Shown here piece by piece: positions 8,548-17,204 of a stretch of DNA of 64,000 bases. The notes under the pieces are model-generated. The model ran no database searches. It was not told where the DNA came from and was given only the letters and a program-made list of their open reading frames with translations. The position numbers and the translations under genes were made by a program. Location: the NCBI GenBank assembly GCA_050174775.1, contig JBFXJP010000006.1:62001-126000 (forward strand), in the 5' to 3' direction. The DNA is from CAYPGJ01 sp050174775. GTDB taxonomy: Bacteria > Planctomycetota > Phycisphaerae > Phycisphaerales > UBA1924. Within the stretch, counting starts at the first letter, position 1. Each line of letters opens with the position of its first letter.

Positions 8548-9996
8548 TCACACGTGCCTGAGCTTGTTCGCGCCGTTGAGCGCGGCCACCTTGTAGCACT
8601 CGGCGAGCGTGGGGTAGTTGAACACCGCGTTGATGAAGTAGTCGACGGTGCCTTTGAAGGCCATCACGGCCTGGCCGATGTGGATGAGTTCGGTGGAGCC
8701 GGCGCCGATGGCGTGCACGCCGAGGATGACGCGCGACTCCTGGTGGATCAGCAGCTTGAGCATGCCCGTCTCGTCCCCCATGAGCTGGGCGCGGGCGATC
8801 TCGCGGTAGTTCGCGATGCCGGACTCGAAGGGGATGCCTTCCTGGGTGAGTCGCTCCTCGGTCCAGCCGACCATGGCGATCTCGGGGATGGAGTAGATGC
8901 CGTACGGGAAGAGGGCGGGCACGGAGTCGCACTTCTGCCCGAACATATGGCAGGCCGCGATCCGCCCCTGCTCCATCGACGTGGACGCCAACGCGGGGAA
9001 GCCGATCACGTCGCCCGCGGCGTAGATGTGGGGGACGGAGGTTCGATAGTTCTCATCCACAGCCACACGGCCCCGCTTGTCCGCGGCGAGACCCGCGGCC
9101 GTGAGGTTGATCGCGTCCGTGTTGCCCTGACGGCCGATGGCGTACAGCAGTGTGTCCGCGAACAAAGTCTTGCCCGATTCGAGCGTCACCTGCACCAGCT
9201 TGCCGCTCTCCCCCGCGCGGGCGCCCTCGGGCGCTTCCGTGAGTTCGATCCGCACCGCCTGCTCTCCAAGTCGGAGCGTCATCCCGTCCTGACGCAGGTG
9301 GTACTGCAGCGCCTCGGCCACCTCGGCATCGAGGAAGTCGAGCAGACGGCTGCGCCCCTCGACGAGCGTCACGCGCACGCCGAGCGCCTGCAGCATCGAG
9401 GCGTACTCCGTGCCGATCACGCCGCCGCCCACGACGATCATCGTGCGCGGCAGCTTGGGCATGTGGAGCAGGGAGTCGGAGTCGACGATCTGGCCGTCAT
9501 CGAAGGGGATGTTGTCCGGGCGCGCGGGCCGGGTGCCCGTGGCGATGACGAAGTGATCGGCGGAGACGCGTTCGGTGCGCCCGTCCGGGTCGGTGACGTT
9601 CACGGCGTTGGCCGAGTCGAACGCGGCGAGGCCGCGGATGAGCGTGACGTCGTTGGAGACGAGGTGCTGGGTGGCGACATTGACCTCTTCGGTGATGACC
9701 TTGTTGCACCAGGCGAGCAGGTCCTGGAGCCTGTGCTCGCGGCGCTTGGCCGGGGAGGTGGGCATGTCCGAAGCGGCGAACGGGTTGGCGTACGCCGTGG
9801 TCCGCTTCGCGCCCACGACATGAAGGATGGCCTCGCGGAGCGACTTCGACGGGATCGTGCCCGTGTTGAGGGCGGCGCCGCCGACCACGTGCTTCTTTTC
9901 AATGATGCAGACGTTCTTCCCGAGCTTGGCGGCCTGGATGGCCGCCTTCTGGCCTGCGGGCCCGGAACCGATGACGCAGAGCTCAAAGTGGCGCAT
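8548..9996 (-). CDS. sthA: Soluble NAD(P)+ transhydrogenase, Si-specific
   Basis: 482 residues, the usual length for this flavoprotein, which moves hydride between NADPH and NAD+ in the cytoplasm. The N-terminal FAD site is VIGSGPAGQKAA; a second Rossmann site is IVVGGGVIGTEYAS; the C-terminal pyridine-nucleotide-disulfide dimerisation domain follows (IYAAGDVIGFPALAST). Where lipoamide and glutathione reductases have the redox Cys pair, this protein has GGAALNTGTIPSKSLREA with no Cys. Loss of the disulfide is expected for SthA/UdhA and argues against an E3 (lpd) role, although three E2/E1 sets lie in the window. The gene is single; no operon partner. Confidence 0.9.
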   Translation of the reverse strand: MRHFELCVIGSGPAGQKAAIQAAKLGKNVCIIEKKHVVGGAALNTGTIPSKSLREAILHVVGAKRTTAYANPFAASDMPTSPAKRREHRLQDLLAWCNKVITEEVNVATQHLVSNDVTLIRGLAAFDSANAVNVTDPDGRTERVSADHFVIATGTRPARPDNIPFDDGQIVDSDSLLHMPKLPRTMIVVGGGVIGTEYASMLQALGVRVTLVEGRSRLLDFLDAEVAEALQYHLRQDGMTLRLGEQAVRIELTEAPEGARAGESGKLVQVTLESGKTLFADTLLYAIGRQGNTDAINLTAAGLAADKRGRVAVDENYRTSVPHIYAAGDVIGFPALASTSMEQGRIAACHMFGQKCDSVPALFPYGIYSIPEIAMVGWTEERLTQEGIPFESGIANYREIARAQLMGDETGMLKLLIHQESRVILGVHAIGAGSTELIHIGQAVMAFKGTVDYFINAVFNYPTLAECYKVAALNGANKLRHV

Positions 9997-10257
9997 GGTT
10001 TGGAATCTGTATGGGTATTGTGAAACTGGGGGAATGTCCGCCGGGGGAGACTATCGGACGGATGGGGGGGCAAGGCCAGTAGGGGGCGCGCCGAATGTGG
10101 CGCGCGCCGCGCCGCGGAAACCGGGGGCTTCCGCGGCGTTGCCGGTCCTTCTTGGCGCAGTCTTAACGCTCTGAGCCGCGCGGAATGTGCAGCGCCCCTG
10201 CGACACTGTGAAGGAAGCAACTCGGTGAATTACGACACTCGAACGGAGAGACGGCAC

Positions 10258-11202
10258 ATGAAGCGTTGGATCGGCTCGATGGCGGCGTTGGTGGTGGGTG
10301 GCGGGCTCGCGATCGCGGGCGGGGCGCAGGTCGATCAGAGCCTGCCGACTTACACGCCGACCCAGGGCGTTTCGGGCAACCTCAAGAGCGTTGGCTCGGA
10401 CACCATGAACAACCTCATGACGTTCTGGGGCGAGCAGTTCAATAAGTTCTACCCCGGCGCGAAGATCGAGATCGAGGGCAAGGGCTCCTCCACGGCGCCC
10501 CCAGCTCTCATCGAGAACCAGGCGCAGTTCGGCCCCATGAGCCGCGAGATGAAGGCCGCCGAGGTGGACGCCTTCGAGAAGAAGTTCGGCTACAAGCCCA
10601 CGGCCCTCCGCACCGGCATCGACGCGCTCGCGGTGTACGTCCACAAGGACAACCCCATCAAGTCGCTCACGATGGATCAGCTCAAGCAGATCTTCTCCGT
10701 GACCGGCCCCGAGAAGATGACCTGGGGCGACCTGGGCCTCACCGGCGAGTGGGCCTCCCGCCCCGTCTCCCTCTACGGCCGCAACTCCGCCTCCGGCACC
10801 TACGGCTACTTCAAGGAGCACGCGCTCAGCAAGGCTGACTACAAGCCCACCGTCAAGGAGCAGCCCGGCTCTTCCGCCGTCGTCCAGGGCGTCGCGACCG
10901 ACAAGAGCGCCATCGGCTACTCCGGTCTCGGCTACAAGACCGCCGACGTCAAGGCCGTGCCGATCAACGGCGTTCCTGCCGAGAACGAGACGGCTCTCAG
11001 CGGCGAGTACCCCCTCGCCCGCTTCCTGTACATGTACATCAACCACAAGCCCGGCACGCAGCTCGACCCGCTGCGTCGCGAGTTTGTCCGCCTCGTCTTC
11101 TCCCAGCAGGGCCAGGAAGTCGTCGTCAAGGACGGCTACATCCCCGTCCCCTACGCCGTCGCCAGCGAGGAGCTGACCAAGCTCGGCATCTCCACGAAGT
11201 AA
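10258..11202 (+). CDS. pstS: Phosphate ABC transporter substrate-binding protein PstS
   Basis: 314 residues with a signal peptide (about 1-24, MKRWIGSMAALVVGGGLAIAGGA). The mature protein shows the PstS pattern: KSVGSDTMNNLM near the start, KIEIEGKGSSTAPPALIE, FGPMSREMK, YGRNSASGTYGYFKEH and SSAVVQGVATDKSAIGYSG. It binds phosphate (or a related oxyanion) in the periplasm and feeds the PstCA channel. ATG 10258 is chosen for the signal peptide and the GGAGAGA site 6 nt upstream. It is first in a pst cluster and is separated from pstC by a terminator. No Pho box was recognised upstream. Confidence 0.93.
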   Translation: MKRWIGSMAALVVGGGLAIAGGAQVDQSLPTYTPTQGVSGNLKSVGSDTMNNLMTFWGEQFNKFYPGAKIEIEGKGSSTAPPALIENQAQFGPMSREMKAAEVDAFEKKFGYKPTALRTGIDALAVYVHKDNPIKSLTMDQLKQIFSVTGPEKMTWGDLGLTGEWASRPVSLYGRNSASGTYGYFKEHALSKADYKPTVKEQPGSSAVVQGVATDKSAIGYSGLGYKTADVKAVPINGVPAENETALSGEYPLARFLYMYINHKPGTQLDPLRREFVRLVFSQQGQEVVVKDGYIPVPYAVASEELTKLGISTK

Positions 11203-11223
11203 TGCGGACGGTCACGAACATCG

Positions 11224-11258
11224 GGCCGCGACCGGTGGAATCCCGGCGCGGCCTTTTT
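11224..11258 (+). terminator. Terminator between pstS and pstC
   Basis: GGCCGCG (11224-11230) pairs perfectly with CGCGGCC (11247-11253), with inner complementarity ccgg/ccgg, followed by five T. Partial read-through would yield more PstS than membrane subunits, a common requirement for binding-protein transporters. Confidence 0.8.
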
Positions 11259-11313
11259 GCTTGGAACCCGTCCCGGGCGGTGCGGGATCAGGGCGTGTAG
11301 GTTGGAGGGTGAA

Positions 11314-13926
11314 GTGCCGTCGGAGCGCGCGACCAACGCGACAGGGAGTCGAGTCCGACGGACCCGCGCGCGCGTGCATGCGGCCGACGCCATCGCCAAT
11401 GCCGTGATCACCACCGGGGGCCTCGGCGTCGTTGCCGCCGTCCTCGGCATCTGCGTCTATCTCATCATCGTCGCCGGACGTCTCGTCACGCCCGGCTCCA
11501 TGACCCCCGCGATTGCCTCCAGCGCGCAGGTCAAGCCTGACGTCTGGGCCGCGCAGGTCGACGAGCACCTCGCCAGCGTCCTCACCGTGGGGACAGACGC
11601 TATCGCCCGCCTCCATCGGCTCGAGACCGGCGAGATCGTCGACGAGAAAGCACTCGCGCCTGACGGCGCCGTCGTCACTGCCTTCTCGCTCGTCGAGCGG
11701 GGCGGCGCCGCGGCCATCGGGCTCTCTGACGGGCGTGTCGCGCTCGGGTCGATCGCCCAGACCACCCGGTTTCTGACCGCCGCGGAAGAACGCGAAGCCG
11801 GTGTCGACCACCTTGCTCCAGGCGAGTGCATGCCCCTCGGGCGCGAAATCGTCCAACGCGCCACAGCAGGTCAGGCTCGCGCGATCGGGCTCGGCATGGA
11901 CCTCGCCGACCCCGTCCCCGTCGAGGGCGGGGCAGGGGCCGTGACGCTCCTCGACTATCAGCCCGGCGCACGCTCCGAATTCATCGCAGGCATGCGCGAA
12001 GACGGCACGGGCTTCTTCAATGAGGTCCGCAAGATCGTTCCGCTCGGAGGCGGTCCCACACGTGTCCGCCTCCGCGCCCATCCCTGGGCCATCGAGCCGG
12101 AATCAGGGCGAAGCGCCCCCACGCGCCTTGTTCTCGCGGGTGACGGCTCGTGGGCGCTGCTCGTCTGGGACGACGGCTTCGCCCAGCGCTACGACACGAA
12201 CAACCCCGAAGAGATCCGGCTCATCGAGCGCGTCCGGCTCGTCCCCGAGGGCCGACGCATCACCGCGATGACCCGACTCATCGGCGGCATGACCGTCGTT
12301 GTCGGTGATGAGCAGGGCGACATCCACGGCTGGTTCGCGGCGCGAACCACTCAGGAGCTCTCCCCGGACGGGCGCGTGTTCCGCGAAGCGCACACGATGC
12401 GCGGCGAGGGCGACGCCGTGGTCTCCATCGGCGTCAGCGACCGCGACCGCACCTTCGTCGCAGCCGACGCAGCAGGCCGCATCGTTGTCCGCAACATGAC
12501 CAGCCAGAAAGTCATCGCAAACGATCGCTGGGAAGGCGCCCCGGCCTGGGTCCGTCTTGCCCCGAAACTCAACGAGGTGCTCTTCGCCGCGAACGACGGC
12601 ACGCTCGCCCGCTGGATGCTCGACGTGGGCCACGCCGAAGCCACCTTCGGCAGCCTCTTCGGCAAGGTCTGGTACGAGGGCGAGCCCGAGCCTGCGCACG
12701 TCTATCAGTCCTCTTCCGGCGACGACGCGGCCGAGGCCAAGTACGGCCTCACACCTCTCGTCTACGGAACCCTCAAAGCCACCGTCTACACCATGCTCAT
12801 TGCGGCGCCGCTCGGCGTCCTGGCCGCCCTGTTCACCAGCGAGTTCGTCGGCCGACGCACCCGCTCCGTCGTCAAGCCAACCGTCGAGATGATGGCCTCT
12901 CTCCCCTCTGTCGTGCTGGGCTTTCTCGCCGCCATCGTTCTCGCCCCCATGATCCGCGACGCGCTCCCGGGCGTCCTCCTTTCCTTCGTCCTCCTCCCGC
13001 TCGGCGTCGCCCTCGGCGCACACCTCTGGCTCTTCCTTCCCGTCCGTCTCGTCCGAGGCGGCGGCGACAGCGCACGCCTCTTCGGCATCGTCCTCGTTGC
13101 GGCCGTCAGCGGCACGATCGCGATCCTCCTCGGCCCCGCCATGGAAACCGTCCTCTTCGCCGACGGATCAGGCACGGGCTCCGTTCGCGCATGGCTCAAC
13201 GGCGCCTACGGCACGCCCTGGCCCGGCTGGTTCGCTCTCTCGTGCCCCGCCATGCTCATCCTCTCGTGGTGGCTCGTGAACCGTTACGTTCACCCCTGGC
13301 TGCAGGCGCGCGAGTCCGCATGGGGCCATGAGGGCGGCGCGCTCGCCGAACTCGTCAAGCTCGCCGGCATCGTCACCCTCGCCATCCTCGCCGCCTGGGG
13401 CTCCGCCCACCTCCTCACCTTGGTCGGCATGGACCCGCGCCACTCCATCTTCGGCGTCTTTGAGCAGCGCAACACCCTCGTCGTCTCCCTCGCCATGGCC
13501 GTCGCCGTCTCCCCCATCGTCTACACCATCTGCGAGGACGCGATGTCCGCCGTCCCCGCTCCCCTCCGCTCCGCCTCCCTTGCCGCCGGCGCCACGCGCT
13601 GGCAGACCGCCACACGGATCATCCTCCCCATGGCCGGCAGCGGCATCTTCTCCGCCTGCATGATCGGCCTCGGCCGCGCCGCCGGCGAGACCATGATCGT
13701 CCTCATGGCCACCGGCAACACGCCCGTCATGGACGTCAGCGTCTTCAGCGGCATGCGCACCCTCTCCGCGAACATCGCCGTCGAACTCCCCGAAGCCGCC
13801 AAAGGCTCCACCCACTACCGCGTCCTCTTCCTCTGCGGCCTCGTCCTCTTCGCCATGACCTTCCTCGTCAACACGATTGCCGAAGTCATGCGGAGACGTA
13901 TCCGCGCGAGGAGCGCCGCCCTATGA
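11314..13926 (+). CDS. pstC: Phosphate ABC transporter permease PstC with large periplasmic propeller-like insertion
   Basis: 870 residues, far longer than the about 320 of E. coli PstC. One helix (about 35-55) is followed by about 400 residues of beta-rich sequence with weak repeats such as DGSWALLVWDDGFAQRYD and DEQGDIHGWF, suggesting a WD-like propeller outside the membrane, as in long proteobacterial PstC forms. The permease core begins near residue 480 (YGTLKATVYTMLIAAPLGVLAALF) and carries the EAA loop LRSASLAAGATRWQTATRI and GLGRAAGETMIVLMATGN. The start is GTG 11314, preceded by GGAGG at 5-9 nt; no ATG fits. It overlaps pstA by four bases (ATGA). Confidence 0.92.
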   Translation: MPSERATNATGSRVRRTRARVHAADAIANAVITTGGLGVVAAVLGICVYLIIVAGRLVTPGSMTPAIASSAQVKPDVWAAQVDEHLASVLTVGTDAIARLHRLETGEIVDEKALAPDGAVVTAFSLVERGGAAAIGLSDGRVALGSIAQTTRFLTAAEEREAGVDHLAPGECMPLGREIVQRATAGQARAIGLGMDLADPVPVEGGAGAVTLLDYQPGARSEFIAGMREDGTGFFNEVRKIVPLGGGPTRVRLRAHPWAIEPESGRSAPTRLVLAGDGSWALLVWDDGFAQRYDTNNPEEIRLIERVRLVPEGRRITAMTRLIGGMTVVVGDEQGDIHGWFAARTTQELSPDGRVFREAHTMRGEGDAVVSIGVSDRDRTFVAADAAGRIVVRNMTSQKVIANDRWEGAPAWVRLAPKLNEVLFAANDGTLARWMLDVGHAEATFGSLFGKVWYEGEPEPAHVYQSSSGDDAAEAKYGLTPLVYGTLKATVYTMLIAAPLGVLAALFTSEFVGRRTRSVVKPTVEMMASLPSVVLGFLAAIVLAPMIRDALPGVLLSFVLLPLGVALGAHLWLFLPVRLVRGGGDSARLFGIVLVAAVSGTIAILLGPAMETVLFADGSGTGSVRAWLNGAYGTPWPGWFALSCPAMLILSWWLVNRYVHPWLQARESAWGHEGGALAELVKLAGIVTLAILAAWGSAHLLTLVGMDPRHSIFGVFEQRNTLVVSLAMAVAVSPIVYTICEDAMSAVPAPLRSASLAAGATRWQTATRIILPMAGSGIFSACMIGLGRAAGETMIVLMATGNTPVMDVSVFSGMRTLSANIAVELPEAAKGSTHYRVLFLCGLVLFAMTFLVNTIAEVMRRRIRARSAAL

Positions 13927-16049
13927 GCGCCACTCCGAAGACCTCCTCCCCGCGCCGCACCCCCGTCGCCGCCCACGGCGAACCACAGGTCTGGCTCACC
14001 GGCGCCGCCATGGCCCTCGCCGTCGGCGCCATCGTCTGGCTCCTCGCGCTCGTCGCATGGCACGGCCTGCGCACCTTCTGGGTCGCCCCCCTCGACCTCG
14101 TCGCCATCCGCGCGCAGAGCGAACCCTTCCTCGCTGCGCCCGTCCGTGACGAGGCCTACGACCCCGGCGCCGAACGCCTCTCAGAACTCCGCGCCAGCAT
14201 CTCCGCCGGCGAATCCCCCGCCGATGCGATTTCCAAGGACGGGCTCGCCGTCCGCCGTCTCTACCGCGTCGGCAACCGTGAATTCAAAGGCCAGCCCTTC
14301 CGCTGGGTCGATCTCGCCGACATCGGCGCCTCCGAGCGACCCGACTGGGGCGTCTTCCTCGAGCGCCTCGAGTGGGGCGTCTGGATCGGCCGCATGCAGG
14401 CCGTGACGCGCGTCGAAGAGCGCACACTCCCGGGCGAGGGCGATTCCATCGCGCTCGCCGGCGAAACTCCCACCGACCTCGGCCCGCGCCGCTTCGAGCG
14501 CGTCCCTCTCGGACCCGGAGAGCCACAAGCAGGCGCGCCGACCACCCGCGTCCGCGAAACGGTCTACCTGGGCGAGGGCGACGAGCAGGCCTGGCAAGTG
14601 TTCGAGGCGCTCCACCCCGCGGCCCGCGAACGCTGGGAACGCCTCCAGCACATCCGCAAGCGCGAGATCGGCGACGTCAATTGGAAGATGGAGCAGGCGC
14701 GCCTCGAGCTCCGCAAGGTCGAGCTCCGCTTCGCCGATGGTCATGTCACCGAAGCGGAACTCGCCCGCGCCAAGGAGAAGGCCGAGCGACGCGAGCAGGA
14801 GCTCTCCACCCAGTACGACGCCCTCATGGCCGAGGCGCAGGCCATCGAGCGCGACGACGCGCGATACCGCCTGATCGTGACCGACGTCGAGAGCGGCCGC
14901 TTCGCCCCGATCGCGCAGACCCGCCCGGACGAGCCCATGCTCATCTCGCAGGTTGTTCGCGCCCTCCGGCCCAACGACCTCAACACCGGCGAGAAATGGT
15001 CCGTCTACCTCGCCCGCTGGAACGAGTTCCTCACCGACGCGCCGCGCGAAGCCAACACCGAGGGCGGCGTCTTCCCTGTCATCTTCGGCACCGTCCTCAT
15101 GACGCTGCTGCTCTGCATCATCGTCGCCCCCCTGGGCGTCATCGCCGCCCTCTACCTCCGCGAGTACGCAAAGCAGGGTGTCCTCGTCAGCATCGTCCGC
15201 ACCGCCGTCAACAACCTGGCAGGCGTGCCCTCCATCGTCTACGGCGTCTTCGGCCTCGGCTTCTTCTGCTACACCGTCGGCGCCTACATCGACTCCGGAC
15301 CCAGCGTCCCAGCGCCCGCGCCCATCTGGTCCGTCGGCGCCGTTGGAGTCATCGCCCTCGTCATCCTCGCCGTCATCACCATGCGTCTTGCCAAGCCGCG
15401 CCCCGGCCAGCCCGAAGAGGCGCGCCACCGCGCCATCTGGTGGGGCGGCCTCGCCCTCTGGATCGGCGCCGCGGGGCTCCTTGCCTGGGTCCTCGCCACC
15501 ACCCCCTACTTCCGCGGCTTCTACCGCGAGCGTCTCCCCACCGCGACGTTCGGCACCAAGGGCATCATCTGGTCCGCTCTCACACTCGCGCTCCTTACCC
15601 TCCCCGTCGTCATCGTCGCCACCGAAGAGGCCATCTCCTCCGTCCCGCGCTCCCTCCGTGAAGCCAGCTTCGGCTGCGGCGCCAGCCGGTGGCAGACCGT
15701 CCGACGCGTCGTCCTCCCGCGCGCGGCCCCGGGCATCATGACCGGCATGATCCTCGCCATGGCCCGAGGCGCCGGCGAGGTCGCGCCGCTCATGCTCGTC
15801 GGCGCTGTCAAGCTCGCGCCAGACCTCCCCTTCGATCATCACCCGCCCTTCGTGCACCTCGAACGCTCGTTCATGCACCTGGGCTTCCACATCTATGATC
15901 TGGGCTTCCAGAGCCCCGATTCCGAGGCCGCACGTGCCTACGTGTGGACAACCACGCTCCTCCTCATCGCCATCGTGGCGGCGCTGAACGGAGCGGCAAT
16001 CGGCCTGCGTGCGCGACTGCGCCGTAAGTTCGTGGAGGGGGCGTTCTAA
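13923..16049 (+). CDS. pstA: Phosphate ABC transporter permease PstA with coiled-coil periplasmic insertion
   Basis: 708 residues against about 300 in E. coli. The first helix (about 27-48) is followed by about 340 extra residues that include a long charged helix (about 230-313, with KMEQARLELRKVELRF and KEKAERREQELSTQY), a likely coiled coil. The permease domain starts near residue 360 (FPVIFGTVLMTLLLCIIVAPLG) and holds the EAA loop LREASFGCGASRWQTVRR and MARGAGEVAPLMLVGAVK. The matching enlargements of PstC and PstA suggest that the two extra domains meet outside the membrane. Translation is coupled to pstC by the ATGA overlap. Its stop codon TAA overlaps the pstB ATG by one base. Confidence 0.92.
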   Translation: MSATPKTSSPRRTPVAAHGEPQVWLTGAAMALAVGAIVWLLALVAWHGLRTFWVAPLDLVAIRAQSEPFLAAPVRDEAYDPGAERLSELRASISAGESPADAISKDGLAVRRLYRVGNREFKGQPFRWVDLADIGASERPDWGVFLERLEWGVWIGRMQAVTRVEERTLPGEGDSIALAGETPTDLGPRRFERVPLGPGEPQAGAPTTRVRETVYLGEGDEQAWQVFEALHPAARERWERLQHIRKREIGDVNWKMEQARLELRKVELRFADGHVTEAELARAKEKAERREQELSTQYDALMAEAQAIERDDARYRLIVTDVESGRFAPIAQTRPDEPMLISQVVRALRPNDLNTGEKWSVYLARWNEFLTDAPREANTEGGVFPVIFGTVLMTLLLCIIVAPLGVIAALYLREYAKQGVLVSIVRTAVNNLAGVPSIVYGVFGLGFFCYTVGAYIDSGPSVPAPAPIWSVGAVGVIALVILAVITMRLAKPRPGQPEEARHRAIWWGGLALWIGAAGLLAWVLATTPYFRGFYRERLPTATFGTKGIIWSALTLALLTLPVVIVATEEAISSVPRSLREASFGCGASRWQTVRRVVLPRAAPGIMTGMILAMARGAGEVAPLMLVGAVKLAPDLPFDHHPPFVHLERSFMHLGFHIYDLGFQSPDSEAARAYVWTTTLLLIAIVAALNGAAIGLRARLRRKFVEGAF

Positions 16050-16996
16050 TGTCCGGAATCGCGGATCGACAAACGAAGATTCGGCCGAAGGAAGTCGTGA
16101 TGACGCAGGGTGAGTCGGGAGTGTCCAGAGTCGCGGTCCGTGGCGCGCAGGCAAGCGAGCCCGCCGTCGAGTTCCGCGCCATCGAAGCCATCCGCGAGGG
16201 ACGACGCTTCGATCCCGCAATCCACGAGAGCCTCCGCGCCGTCGACGGCGTCGTCAACGTCGCCGATTTCTGCCTTTACTACAGCGGCAGCAAGGCCCTC
16301 CACGAGATCTCCATGCGCGTCCCCAGAGGATGCGTCACAGCGCTCATCGGCCCCTCCGGCTGCGGCAAGAGCACCCTCCTCCGCAGCGTCAACCGCCTCA
16401 ATGACCTCATCGACGGCGTCCGTGTCGAAGGCGACATCACCATCGAGGGCCAGTCCGTCTACGCGCCGGGCGTCGACGTCATCCAGCTCCGCAAACGCAT
16501 GGGAATGGTGTTCCAGAAGAGCAACCCCTTCCCCATGAGCATCTTCGAGAACGTGGTCTATCCTCTCCGCATCGACGGCGAACGACGCAAGGCCGTCCTC
16601 GAAGAAGCCTGCGAACGCGCCCTCAAGGGCGCCGCGCTCTGGGAGGAAGTCAAAGACCGCCTCAGCTCCTCGGGCCTCCGTCTCTCCGGCGGTCAGCAGC
16701 AACGCCTCTGCATCGCCCGCGCCATCGCGGCCGAGCCCGAAGTCCTTCTCATGGACGAGCCCTGCTCCGCCCTCGACCCCGTCGCCACGCTCAAGATCGA
16801 GGAACTCATCCACGAGATCAAGAAGCGCTACACCGTCCTCATCGTCACCCACAACATGCAGCAGGCCGCGCGCGTCAGCGACTACACCGCCTTCATGTAC
16901 CTCGGCCGACTCATCGAGTACGGACCCACCGAGGAGATCTTCCAGAACCCGGCCCTCCCCGAGACCGAGCAGTACGTCACCGGCCGCTTCGGCTGA
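16049..16996 (+). CDS. pstB: Phosphate ABC transporter ATP-binding protein PstB
   Basis: 315 residues. Walker A is GPSGCGKST (101-109), signature LSGGQQQRLCIARAIA, Walker B VLLMDEP, and the switch His is in VTHNMQQAARVSDYTAF; PstB-specific features are NRLNDLIDGVRVEGDI and FQKSNPFPMSIFENVVYPLR. It powers the PstCA channel at the inner face of the membrane. The first 65 residues extend beyond the usual PstB start. A second ATG at 16100 with GAAGGAAG just upstream is a plausible alternative start. No phoU, phoB or phoR follows, unlike many pst operons. Confidence 0.95.
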   Translation: MSGIADRQTKIRPKEVVMTQGESGVSRVAVRGAQASEPAVEFRAIEAIREGRRFDPAIHESLRAVDGVVNVADFCLYYSGSKALHEISMRVPRGCVTALIGPSGCGKSTLLRSVNRLNDLIDGVRVEGDITIEGQSVYAPGVDVIQLRKRMGMVFQKSNPFPMSIFENVVYPLRIDGERRKAVLEEACERALKGAALWEEVKDRLSSSGLRLSGGQQQRLCIARAIAAEPEVLLMDEPCSALDPVATLKIEELIHEIKKRYTVLIVTHNMQQAARVSDYTAFMYLGRLIEYGPTEEIFQNPALPETEQYVTGRFG

Positions 16997-17204
16997 TCCT
17001 TTCGCCCCCCTTCGGCTGGAGGGGGTGGCCGCGTCCGGCCGATGCTCAGGGGTGGCGGGACGGCTCGGACAGATCGCGAACATCCGCGCGGGGCGCCGCC
17101 AGGATCGGGTGTAGAATGGGGTTCGGACAACACACACCTTGCGACGTCGCGCGGGCCGGGATGGGCCCGGCGTCGGCGGCACATCACACGGATTACGAGG
17201 CTTC

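Noticed and set aside
8548..9996. sthA as the E3 (lipoamide dehydrogenase) for the SucAB or E1/E2 complexes
   Set aside because: It lacks the redox Cys pair required for lipoamide dehydrogenase.
11298..11303. TAGGTT before pstC as a leaderless -10
   Set aside because: The Shine-Dalgarno GGAGG lies directly after it and would be untranscribed in that model, so the GTG start is read as a normal ribosome-site start.
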